Part shown: positions 1 through 5,437 of the stretch, piece after piece | How the letters are laid out: each line of letters starts with the position of its first letter | Position numbering within the stretch: position 1 is the first letter of the stretch | DNA from: Acidiferrobacterales bacterium | GTDB taxonomy: Bacteria > Pseudomonadota > Gammaproteobacteria > Acidiferrobacterales > Sulfurifustaceae | Direction: 5' to 3' | NCBI GenBank assembly: GCA_015492195.1 | Contig: WGFP01000145.1 | Coordinates: 1 to 7,145 of the forward strand | Length of the DNA: 7,145 nucleotides | Notes under the pieces: model-generated | The model's database searches: none | What the model saw: only the letters and a program-made list of their open reading frames with translations | What the model was told of the DNA's origin: nothing | Program-made: the position numbers and the translations under genes

Positions 1-242
<242 letters not shown>

Positions 243-247
243 ATAAC

Positions 248-264
248 ACCCAAAATGTTTGGGT
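248..264 (+). other. Short hairpin in the 23S-5S spacer
   Basis: ACCCAAA-ATG-TTTGGGT forms a perfect 7-bp stem with a 3-base loop, starting about six bases after the predicted 23S 3' end. It would be transcribed in the rRNA precursor and could mark a processing or stabilising structure. The function is inferred from position only. Confidence 0.5.
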
Positions 265-319
265 ATGTATGCAACAATCCAAACGCCTTACATACTTTCC
301 AGTTTTGGCCTTTCGGTGA

Positions 320-403
320 CAGTAGCAAGTAACAAGTGGCAAGTAGCAAGAAAAGGCGTTGAAGTTTGAGTCCCTTGTTACTTTAAACATGCAACTTGAA
401 GCT
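320..403. repeat. Heptamer inverted-repeat element, copy 1 (in the 23S-5S spacer)
   Basis: The left arm is a tandem 7-bp repeat at 326-353: CAAGTAA, CAAGTGG, CAAGTAG, CAAGAAA. The right arm (374-403) is the degenerate reverse complement: CTTGTTA and CTTTAAA, then CTTGAAG at 395-401. Between the arms lies GAGTCCCTT (368-376). A second element with the same organisation and the related core GAGTCACTT lies at 3661-3757. The element sits inside the transcribed rRNA spacer and would be part of the precursor transcript. I do not recognise a named repeat family, and no transposase or target-site duplication is visible. Confidence 0.65.
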
Positions 404-423
404 CGCCGGAGGCGATAACGGTT

Positions 424-542
424 TGCCTGGTGGCCATAGCGAGCGGGAACCACCCGATCCCATTCCGAACTCGGAAGTGAAACTGCTCAGCGCCGATGAT
501 AGTGTGGGGTTTCCCCATGTGAAAGTAGGACACCGCCAGGCT
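424..542 (+). rRNA. rrf: 5S ribosomal RNA
   Basis: This is a complete 5S rRNA of about 119 bases. It starts TGCCTGGTGGCCATAGCGAG, has the conserved core CCGATCCCATTCCGAACTCG, GAAGTGAAAC and GCGCCGATGATAGTGTGGGG, and ends in CGCCAGGCT. The first bases (TGCCTGG) pair with the last (CCAGGC), forming helix I that closes the molecule. It lies about 180 bases after the 23S gene on the same strand and is followed within ten bases by an intrinsic terminator, so it is the last gene of the rRNA operon. End positions could shift by one or two bases. Confidence 0.97.
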
Positions 543-550
543 TTTATTCA

Positions 551-584
551 AAGCCCCGTACCCTAGAGGGTACGGGGCTTTTTT
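551..584 (+). terminator. Intrinsic terminator of the rRNA operon
   Basis: AAGCCCCGTACCC and GGGTACGGGGCTT form a perfect 13-bp stem around a 4-base loop (TAGA), followed directly by a T tract (579-584). It begins eight bases after the 5S gene and is the expected end of the rrn transcript. Confidence 0.95.
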
Positions 585-620
585 ATGTTCACGTCATTCC
601 TTATGGGCAGTGGTCGCTCC

Positions 621-809
621 GCACATCCCTGTGCTCACGCGACACTTGTCCATCCATGGACTTCGTCCGCTTAATATGAAAGGCCGCTCCTGTACATCCC
701 TGTACCCGCGGCACTAGCACGTCCCTGTGCGTCGTAGGACGTTGCTCCGCACGTCCCTGTGCTCGATCGCTGTTCCAGACGCGATTCTACCTCCCGCCAT
801 CCATGGCGG
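621..809. repeat. Cluster of six mini-hairpins with constant loop and covarying stems
   Basis: Six 14-base hairpins share a 5-bp stem and a TCCC or TCCA loop. They are GCACA-TCCC-TGTGC (621-634), GTCCA-TCCA-TGGAC (648-661), GTACA-TCCC-TGTAC (692-705), GCACG-TCCC-TGTGC (717-730 and again 749-762) and CGCCA-TCCA-TGGCG (795-808, extendable to 794-809). Stem bases change in compensating pairs while the loop and closing pair stay nearly fixed, the signature of conserved structure. Three copies (621, 692, 749) have GCTCC immediately or one base before them. No protein is supported here. The role is unknown; a dispersed structured repeat family is the simplest reading. Confidence 0.75.
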
Positions 810-821
810 TCGCAGGCCGAA

Positions 822-833
822 ACCGCCAGGCTT
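822..833 (+). repeat. Second copy of the 5S rRNA tail sequence
   Basis: ACCGCCAGGCTT here is identical to 532-543, the last bases of the 5S gene. In both places it is followed within about 8-12 bases by an intrinsic terminator. The rest of a 5S gene is absent. It may be a remnant of a duplicated 5S-terminator segment. A local stem of GGCGGT (805-810) with ACCGCC (822-827) is an alternative reason for the sequence. Confidence 0.5.
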
Positions 834-845
834 ATTTCTAACGTT

Positions 846-873
846 CCCGCAGGGGAACCTTGCGGGTTTTTTA
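846..873 (+). terminator. Second intrinsic terminator downstream of the rRNA operon
   Basis: CCCGCAGGG (846-854) pairs with CCTTGCGGG (858-866) through nine pairs including one G-T wobble, around a 3-base loop. A TTTTTT tract (867-872) follows. It lies 260 bases beyond the first terminator with no gene between, so it is either a backup for the rrn operon or the end of an unrecognised small transcript from 585-845. Confidence 0.85.
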
Positions 874-1138
874 TTGTCGAATTTGTAAGTTTCCGCCCCT
901 GTTCTGCCGGCACATGCCGGATTTAGAAAATCGGCCGCAGATCGTTCATCGGTTCAATTATTTCGATTATCGGGAAGCCACCCCCAACCTAATGGGCTGT
1001 TTAAGAATGATTAATTAGGTATGTTGTGATGTGAGCGGCAAATGAAGGCTTGCGTCTGGCATAATATAGGCTAGGTTTAATCGGTGAGGTTTGTAACAAC
1101 ATACTTTAATCAACCTTCACATCTGGTCATATAATCCC
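874..1138. promoter_or_regulatory. Gene-free upstream region of the EEP gene with possible promoter elements
   Basis: I see no supportable gene in this AT-richer stretch. It contains a hairpin CCGGC-ACAT-GCCGG (907-920) and an inverted repeat ACCTAAT / ATTAGGT (987-993 and 1014-1020). A -10-like CATAAT (1060-1065) lies within TGGCATAATATAGGCT, which also has the GG and GC dinucleotides at sigma-54 spacing. A TATAAT hexamer (1130-1135) lies just before the proposed start of the next gene. None of these has a convincing -35 box at proper spacing, so promoter position is uncertain. Confidence 0.4.
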
Positions 1139-2029
1139 TTGAGTACACCGGCATACCGCATTGGGTCAAATTTGTGGCAAGAGTCACGGCAATCCGCCGC
1201 GGCTGAGTCTCGGCGAGTAAAGCTGCTGAGCTACAACATTCAAACAGGAATTGCCACCAGCAAGTATCGCCACTACCTGACTCACAGTTGGAAACATGTG
1301 CTGCCGTATCCACAAAGGCTGGACAACCTTGACCGCATTGCCGACCTTGCCGGTGATTTTGACATTGTGGGTTTGCAGGAAGTGGATGGGGGAAGCCTCC
1401 GTAGCGGTTTTATCAACCAGACGAAATATTTGGCCCGGCAGGCAGGTTTCCCTTACTGGTACGACCAAACCAACCGTAATCTGGGCAGATTCGCCCAGCA
1501 CAGCCTTGGTTTGCTCAGCCGTTTTCGTCCGGATGAAGTTACCGAAGTTAAACTGCCCGGCGTGATACCGGGCCGAGGCGCGTTGATCCTGCGTTTTGGC
1601 AATGGAGAAGACTCGCTGCTTTTAATGATCCTGCATCTCGCGCTCAGTCGGCGCGCGCGCCTTAATCAGCTTGGCTGTATCAGCGAGATTGTAAAAGACT
1701 ACCGCCACGTCATTCTGATGGGTGATATGAATTGTTGTTCCGAGAGCGAAGAAATCGATTGGTTGTTACGTCGCACCCAACTGAGCGAACCGATCCATGG
1801 CTTACATACGTTTCCGAGCTGGGCGCCACGCCGTAACATCGACCATATTCTCGTCTCCTCCACCCTCGAGGTGGTCAGTATCGACGTCCTCAACCACCCT
1901 ATATCCGATCATTTGCCGATTGCCATGGAAGTCAGGCTCCCGTCGGCGGTATCTCTCGAAGCATCTCCCTCTGGCACGGGGAGCGTCTCGCCCGTAACCG
2001 CCTTGAATCGCGCCTGCTCCGGAAGTTAG
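1139..2029 (+). CDS. Endonuclease/exonuclease/phosphatase (EEP) family protein
   Basis: This is a predicted metal-dependent phosphodiesterase or phosphatase of the EEP (DNase I-like) superfamily; its substrate cannot be told. Family motifs appear in order: SYNIQTG (Asn33), GLQEVD (Glu81, metal ligand), ILHL (His166), GDMN (Asp196, Asn198), IDHILV (Asp235, His236) and SDHLPI (Asp257, His258), so the catalytic set looks nearly complete. The segment where many members have G-N-A-[IL]-L-S reads SLGLLS (122-127), without the Asn. No signal peptide or membrane segment is apparent, suggesting a cytoplasmic protein. The proposed start is TTG, without a clear ribosome binding site. The frame is open back to 1097 but has no ATG or GTG there, and the domain begins only near residue 27, so TTG at 1172 (residue 12) is possible. 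The last 30 residues are Ser/Gly-rich and probably disordered. It stands alone between the rRNA operon and dtd. Confidence 0.85.
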   Translation: MSTPAYRIGSNLWQESRQSAAAESRRVKLLSYNIQTGIATSKYRHYLTHSWKHVLPYPQRLDNLDRIADLAGDFDIVGLQEVDGGSLRSGFINQTKYLARQAGFPYWYDQTNRNLGRFAQHSLGLLSRFRPDEVTEVKLPGVIPGRGALILRFGNGEDSLLLMILHLALSRRARLNQLGCISEIVKDYRHVILMGDMNCCSESEEIDWLLRRTQLSEPIHGLHTFPSWAPRRNIDHILVSSTLEVVSIDVLNHPISDHLPIAMEVRLPSAVSLEASPSGTGSVSPVTALNRACSGS

Positions 2030-2117
2030 CCGCTTGGCAGAGCGGCCAGGCCGCTTAATCTGCAACCAAGAAAATCTTTCCATTCCCCGACAGGTTTATC
2101 GCATGGCCGCAATATAA

Positions 2118-2146
2118 GCGGCGGCAAGGCCGGCTTTTAAGTTTTT
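2118..2146 (+). terminator. Possible weak terminator after the EEP gene
   Basis: GC and CGGC (2118-2125, with a two-base bulge) can pair with GCCGGC (2129-2134) around AAG, followed by TTTTAAGTTTTTA. The stem is short and imperfect. An alternative hairpin GCCGC/GCGGC (2106-2122) overlaps it. This is plausible but unproven as the end of the EEP transcript. Confidence 0.35.
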
Positions 2147-2164
2147 ATCGCCGGGTATGAATGG

Positions 2165-2182
2165 TGTACGATTTTTCGTACA
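2165..2182. promoter_or_regulatory. Interrupted palindrome upstream of dtd
   Basis: TGTACGA-TTTT-TCGTACA is a perfect 7-bp inverted repeat with a four-base centre, ending 39 bases before the dtd start codon. It has no following T tract, so it is not a terminator. It could be an operator for a dimeric repressor or a hairpin in the dtd leader. No regulator can be assigned from the sequence. Confidence 0.45.
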
Positions 2183-2221
2183 GAAATTAGAGTGGAAGGG
2201 TGTAAATCCCGCTGACGTCTT

Positions 2222-2659
2222 ATGATCGGTCTCATACAACGCGTAAGCTCCGCCCGGGTGGTGGTGAATGAGAAAACCATCGGCGAAATTGGCGCAGGCA
2301 TACTGGTGTTTGTCGGCGTGGAACGCGAGGACAATGAGCAGAAGGCTAGACGATTGCTGGAGCGTTTGATGGGTTATCGGATATTTCCGGATGCGACTGG
2401 AAAAATGAACTTAAGTCTCCGGGATACCGGCGGTGGATTATTATTGGTCCCGCAGTTCACATTGGCCGCCGATACCCGCAAGGGGATGCGCGCCAGCTTT
2501 ACTCCGGCGGCGGAGCCCGAAAAAGGCGAGCGGTTGTTTGCGTATTTGGTGGAACAAGCGCGTGCCGGGCATGGAGACGTGGCGAGCGGACAATTCGGGG
2601 CGCACATGAAAGTGACATTGACCAACGACGGCCCCGTCACTTTCTGGCTGCGGGCCTAA
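2222..2659 (+). CDS. dtd: D-aminoacyl-tRNA deacylase
   Basis: This is a cytoplasmic proofreading enzyme that hydrolyses D-aminoacyl-tRNA (and glycyl-tRNA-Ala mischarges) to free tRNA, protecting translation from D-amino acids. The 145-residue protein has the normal family length and resembles E. coli Dtd throughout: MIGLIQRVSSARVVV at the start, QFTLAADTRKGMR in the middle and TNDGPVTFWL at the end. The Gly-cisPro motif that enforces chirality is Gly137-Pro138 in NDGPVT. The other signature, usually SQFTL, reads PQFTL (77-81), with Pro replacing Ser. The ATG is the only usable start because an in-frame stop lies at 2213-2215. The nearest purine-rich stretch, GGAAGGG, is about 21 bases upstream, so ribosome binding looks weak. 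It converges with epmA, with 20 bases between the stops. Confidence 0.97.
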   Translation: MIGLIQRVSSARVVVNEKTIGEIGAGILVFVGVEREDNEQKARRLLERLMGYRIFPDATGKMNLSLRDTGGGLLLVPQFTLAADTRKGMRASFTPAAEPEKGERLFAYLVEQARAGHGDVASGQFGAHMKVTLTNDGPVTFWLRA

Positions 2660-2665
2660 ACGACG

Positions 2666-2692
2666 TGACCGCAACGGACTTACGCGCGGTCA
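2666..2692. terminator. Possible bidirectional hairpin between convergent dtd and epmA
   Basis: TGACCGC (2666-2672) and GCGGTCA (2686-2692) form a perfect 7-bp stem with a 13-base loop that contains the epmA stop codon. It lies in the 20-base gap between two converging genes, where a shared terminator would be expected. Neither strand has a good T tract, so intrinsic termination would be weak. Confidence 0.35.
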
Positions 2693-3675
2693 ATCGGAAA
2701 GGCCATGGCTTCCGCAAGTGAGGCGCCCCCTGTCGCCAGCATGACAAGCCGGTCAACGCCGAGGGCAACGCCGGCACACGCGGGCAGACCATGTTCCAGC
2801 GCCGCCAACAGGGAGCCATCAGGCGGAACGCCGGGCAAACCGATATGTTTACGTCTTGCCAGATCCCTCTCAAAGCGTCGATGCTGTTCGCCGGCGTTAT
2901 CCAACTCATGGAAACCGTTGGCGAGTTCGGCGCCTTCCAAATAAAGCTCGAAACGCTCGGCGACCGGCGGATTACCGGGGCGGACCCGCGCCAATGCCGC
3001 CTGTGACGCGGGATAGTCGTAAAGAAACGTAAGCCGGCCCTTTCCCAGTTGCGGCTGGATTACGTGCGTCAACAACAGGTCGCGCCAGGAATCCAAAGTG
3101 CCCCGTGACAGGCCGTCTACGCGAATTCCCCGTTCCCGGGCGCAAGCCGCAAACTCATCCGTCCCCGCGGTATGCGGATCCAGCCCGCAATAACGCAGAA
3201 ATGCCTCACGGTAACTGAGTTTTTCCACCGGCCCCAAGCGGAATTGTCCTTCAAGCACTTCCGTTACCAGTTCAGCCGTTTCGTCCATAAGCCGGTGATG
3301 ATCAAAGCCGACCCGGTACCATTCAAGCAGCGTGAATTCAGGATTGTGCAAACGCCCGGCCTCGCCGTTGCGGAACGCCTTGCATATCTGATAGATGGAT
3401 CCACTGCCGCTGGCCAGGAGGCGCTTCATGGGAAATTCAGGAGAGGTTTGCAAGTAGAACATGCACCCATCCGGTTTGCCGGGGCCGGTGTAGCGGGTGG
3501 CGAAACTTTGCAGGTGGGGGTCGGTGGCGGCCGTCGGCGAAAGTATGGGGGTCTCGACTTCGAGCACGTTGCGCCGTGCGAAGAATCCGCGGATGCGCGC
3601 CAACATGCGGGCGCGGCGTTTTAATACCTCAAGGCTTGTCGCGGGCCGCCAGTCAGAATGAGTATCAAGTTTCAA
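2680..3675 (-). CDS. epmA: Elongation factor P--(R)-beta-lysine ligase
   Basis: A truncated class II lysyl-tRNA synthetase paralogue (also GenX/PoxA/YjeA) that activates (R)-beta-lysine with ATP and transfers it to Lys34 of EF-P rather than to tRNA. At 331 residues it matches the E. coli protein (325) and lacks the N-terminal anticodon-binding OB domain of true LysRS. Visible are LEVETPILS (motif 1 region, 38-46), TSPE (77-80), FRNGE to HNPEFTLLEWY (motif 2, 101-120), YPASQAALA (221-229), ERFELYLEGAELANGFHEL (240-258) and GVALGVDRLVML (motif 3, 302-313). The start is TTG, directly after an in-frame stop (TGA TAC TTG), with only a partial GGA ribosome binding site. No ATG occurs before Met24, which is too late. 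This start lies inside a heptamer-repeat element that encodes the first residues. efp lies 84 bases upstream on the same strand. Confidence 0.96.
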   Translation of the reverse strand: MKLDTHSDWRPATSLEVLKRRARMLARIRGFFARRNVLEVETPILSPTAATDPHLQSFATRYTGPGKPDGCMFYLQTSPEFPMKRLLASGSGSIYQICKAFRNGEAGRLHNPEFTLLEWYRVGFDHHRLMDETAELVTEVLEGQFRLGPVEKLSYREAFLRYCGLDPHTAGTDEFAACARERGIRVDGLSRGTLDSWRDLLLTHVIQPQLGKGRLTFLYDYPASQAALARVRPGNPPVAERFELYLEGAELANGFHELDNAGEQHRRFERDLARRKHIGLPGVPPDGSLLAALEHGLPACAGVALGVDRLVMLATGGASLAEAMAFPIDRA

Positions 3676-3757
3676 GTATCAAGTTCCGAGTGATTAACAG
3701 GGGATTGCAAGAGTCACTTAGACTTGGAATATTAATTGCTACTTGTAACTTGTAGCT
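3661..3757. repeat. Heptamer inverted-repeat element, copy 2 (between efp and epmA)
   Basis: The left arm CAAGTTTCAAGTATCAAG (3666-3683) is a run of 7-bp units: CAAGTTT, CAAGTAT, CAAGTTC and a decayed CGAGTGA. The right arm (3736-3755, TTGCTACTTGTAACTTGTAG) is its imperfect reverse complement, matching at about 15 of 17 positions. The core GAGTCACTT (3711-3719) resembles GAGTCCCTT of copy 1 at a similar distance from the left arm. The element fills the gap between the efp stop and epmA and overlaps the first five codons of epmA. As RNA it could fold into a long imperfect hairpin and lower epmA expression relative to efp, which is inference. Confidence 0.7.
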
Positions 3758-3759
3758 AT

Positions 3760-4323
3760 TTAAGCGCGGGAGATATATTCGCCGGTGCGGGTGTTCACTT
3801 TTATGGTTTCGCCGGTTTGCACGAAAAGCGGTACCCGTACCACCGCGCCGGTTTCCAGGGTTGCCGGTTTGCCGCCCCCCCCGCTGGTGTCGCCGCGGAC
3901 CCCGGGGTCGGTTTCAGTCACTTTGAGCGTCACGATCTGCGGCGGCTCCACCGTCAACGGCACGCCGTTCCAGAGGGTCACAACACAGATATCTTGTTCC
4001 TTCAGCCACTTGGCAGTCTCCGCGACGGCGTTTTTATCGGCGGCAACCTGTTCATAAGTTTCCGGCTGCATGAAGTGCCAGAACTCGCCGTCGTTGTATA
4101 AATATTGCATTTCGGTGTCGATGACGTCGGCCGCCTCCATGCTGTCGCCGGATTTAAAAGTGCGTTCGATAACGCGGCCGGTCCTGAGATTGCGGATTTT
4201 AACGCGATTGAACGCCTGGCCCTTGCCCGGCTTCACGAACTGATTTTCAATGATGGTACACGGATCCCCGTCCAGCATGACCTTGAGACCGGCTTTGAAT
4301 TCATTGGTATTGTAAGTAGCCAT
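3760..4323 (-). CDS. efp: Translation elongation factor P
   Basis: EF-P binds stalled ribosomes between the P and E sites and speeds peptide bond formation at consecutive prolines. The 187-residue protein matches the family length and aligns along its whole length with E. coli EF-P: MATYNTNEFKAGLKVMLDG, VKPGKGQAF, YLYNDGEFWHFM, KWLKEQDICVVTLWNG, GGKPATLETGAVVRVPLFVQ and GEYISRA. Three domains are expected: KOW-like (about 1-64) and two OB folds (about 66-128 and 130-187). The modified residue is Lys34 at the tip of the KPGKGQ loop, the type that receives beta-lysine, which agrees with epmA and epmB beside it. The ATG is well supported by AGGTG four bases upstream (4328-4332). It is divergent from epmB, with 42 bases between start codons. 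Confidence 0.98.
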   Translation of the reverse strand: MATYNTNEFKAGLKVMLDGDPCTIIENQFVKPGKGQAFNRVKIRNLRTGRVIERTFKSGDSMEAADVIDTEMQYLYNDGEFWHFMQPETYEQVAADKNAVAETAKWLKEQDICVVTLWNGVPLTVEPPQIVTLKVTETDPGVRGDTSGGGGKPATLETGAVVRVPLFVQTGETIKVNTRTGEYISRA

Positions 4324-4365
4324 TTCACACCTGATTTCATGATAATTTAAAAAATCGAGCGCGCT
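4324..4365. promoter_or_regulatory. Compact divergent region between efp and epmB
   Basis: Only 42 bases separate the two start codons. The efp ribosome binding site (AGGTG on the minus strand) takes up one end. A GATAAT hexamer (4341-4346) could be the -10 box for epmB, giving a leader of about 13 bases, but no -35 match is seen at proper spacing. The efp promoter must overlap this DNA or lie within the first part of epmB. Confidence 0.4.
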
Positions 4366-5382
4366 ATGATACCTGGAACCTACGCGTTAAGGCAGATGCC
4401 GACCTGGCAGCGGGAATTGTCCCGGGCCATCACCGATCCCGCTGAATTGCTGGCGGCGCTGGGATTGGGCATGGAGAATTTGCCCGCCGCTCAGGCCGCG
4501 GCGCGGCTTTTCGGATTAAGGGTGCCGCGGGGATTTGTCGCACGCATGCGCCCCCGAGATCCGCAGGATCCCCTCTTGCGACAGGTTCTGCCGCTGGGGG
4601 AGGAGTGTCTTGCCGCGGAGGGGTTTAATCAAGACCCGGTTGGAGATCGCGCCGCGATGGTCACCCCCGGCGTGCTGCATAAATACCAGGGACGCGTGCT
4701 GCTCACGGTTACCGGGGCCTGCGCCGTTCATTGTCGCTACTGCTTCCGGCGCCACTTCCCCTACCAGGACGCGAACCCTTCGGCAAATCATTGGCGCGAG
4801 ACGCTTGATTACATTGCCGCCGACGATTCGATTGACGAGGTTATTCTGAGTGGGGGAGATCCATTGGTTCTTTCTGATCCGCGCCTTGCCGCGTTGGCGG
4901 AAAGCCTGGCGGAGATTCCCCATGTCAAGCGCCTGCGTCTCCATACGCGGCTGCCCATCGTTTTGCCCGAACGGGTGAACGAAGCACTGCTGGCATGGCT
5001 CGGGGCCACGCGCCTGGCGCCCATCGTGGTGGTGCACGCCAATCATGCGAACGAAATTGACGAATCCGTGCGGGCGGGACTCGCCCGCCTGCGAAAAGGC
5101 GGCGTGACTCTTCTCAATCAATCCGTTCTGCTGCGCGGCGTCAACGACGATGTGGACGCGCTTTGTGCCCTAAGCAAGACGCTGTTTGACGCCGGGGTGT
5201 TGCCTTACTACCTGCACCTGCTGGACAGGGTCCAGGGTGCCGCCCATTTCGAGGTGGACGAAGGCGCCGCACGACGGTTGCATGCCGGACTCAACGCCCG
5301 CCTGCCGGGTTATCTCGTTCCCCGCCTGGTGCGGGAAGTCCCGGGCATGCCGGGAAAGGTGCCGCTATCCATAAAGGAATGA
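4366..5382 (+). CDS. epmB: EF-P beta-lysylation protein EpmB (lysine 2,3-aminomutase, radical SAM)
   Basis: Converts (S)-alpha-lysine to (R)-beta-lysine, the substrate EpmA attaches to EF-P. It is a radical SAM and PLP enzyme of the KamA family (YjeK in E. coli). The iron-sulfur motif is CAVHCRYC (Cys119, Cys123, Cys126), followed by FRRHFPY. Also visible are SGGDPL (162-167, SAM binding), HTRLPIVLP (193-201), NHANEID, LLNQSVLLRGVND (249-261) and YYLHLLDRVQGAAHF (281-295). The PLP lysine is probably Lys331 in PGMPGKVPL near the end. At 338 residues it has the short EpmB length, without the extra C-terminal region of catabolic lysine aminomutases, and the neighbouring efp and epmA confirm the assignment. 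The first ATG has little ribosome binding site. ATG at 4396, shortly before the conserved TWQREL, is an alternative start. Confidence 0.96.
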   Translation: MIPGTYALRQMPTWQRELSRAITDPAELLAALGLGMENLPAAQAAARLFGLRVPRGFVARMRPRDPQDPLLRQVLPLGEECLAAEGFNQDPVGDRAAMVTPGVLHKYQGRVLLTVTGACAVHCRYCFRRHFPYQDANPSANHWRETLDYIAADDSIDEVILSGGDPLVLSDPRLAALAESLAEIPHVKRLRLHTRLPIVLPERVNEALLAWLGATRLAPIVVVHANHANEIDESVRAGLARLRKGGVTLLNQSVLLRGVNDDVDALCALSKTLFDAGVLPYYLHLLDRVQGAAHFEVDEGAARRLHAGLNARLPGYLVPRLVREVPGMPGKVPLSIKE

Positions 5383-5420
5383 TCGTTATTTATGGGCATG
5401 GTTTTGTTTCCACGACCCCC

Positions 5421-5437
5421 TGTTAGAATCTCGGGCA
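5421..5437 (+). promoter_or_regulatory. Extended -10 promoter of birA, possibly giving a leaderless mRNA
   Basis: TGTTAGAAT (5421-5429) matches the extended -10 form TG-N-TATAAT with one mismatch. No good -35 is present, as is usual for extended -10 promoters. The A of the ATG at 5437 lies eight bases after the hexamer, where transcription would start. No Shine-Dalgarno sequence fits between, which agrees with a leaderless start. Confidence 0.5.

Noticed and set aside
320..353. CAAGTNN tandem repeats as a CRISPR array
   Set aside because: Units are 7 bp with no spacers of unique sequence, and no cas genes are present.
671..913. 80-codon open frame on the minus strand
   Set aside because: It is built from the hairpin repeats and terminator sequence, with no recognisable domain and no ribosome binding site.
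987..1020. Inverted repeat ACCTAAT / ATTAGGT as an operator
   Set aside because: Seven-base arms with a 20-base spacer in AT-rich DNA can arise by chance, and nothing else supports a binding site.
2041..2055. AGCGGCC-A-GGCCGCT palindrome after the EEP gene as a terminator
   Set aside because: The stem is GC-rich but no T tract follows, so intrinsic termination is not supported.
3172..3624. 150-codon open frame on the plus strand
   Set aside because: It is the antisense shadow of epmA, whose class II synthetase motifs are unmistakable.
4516..5121. 201-codon open frame on the minus strand
   Set aside because: It lies opposite epmB across its radical SAM motifs and has no recognisable domain.
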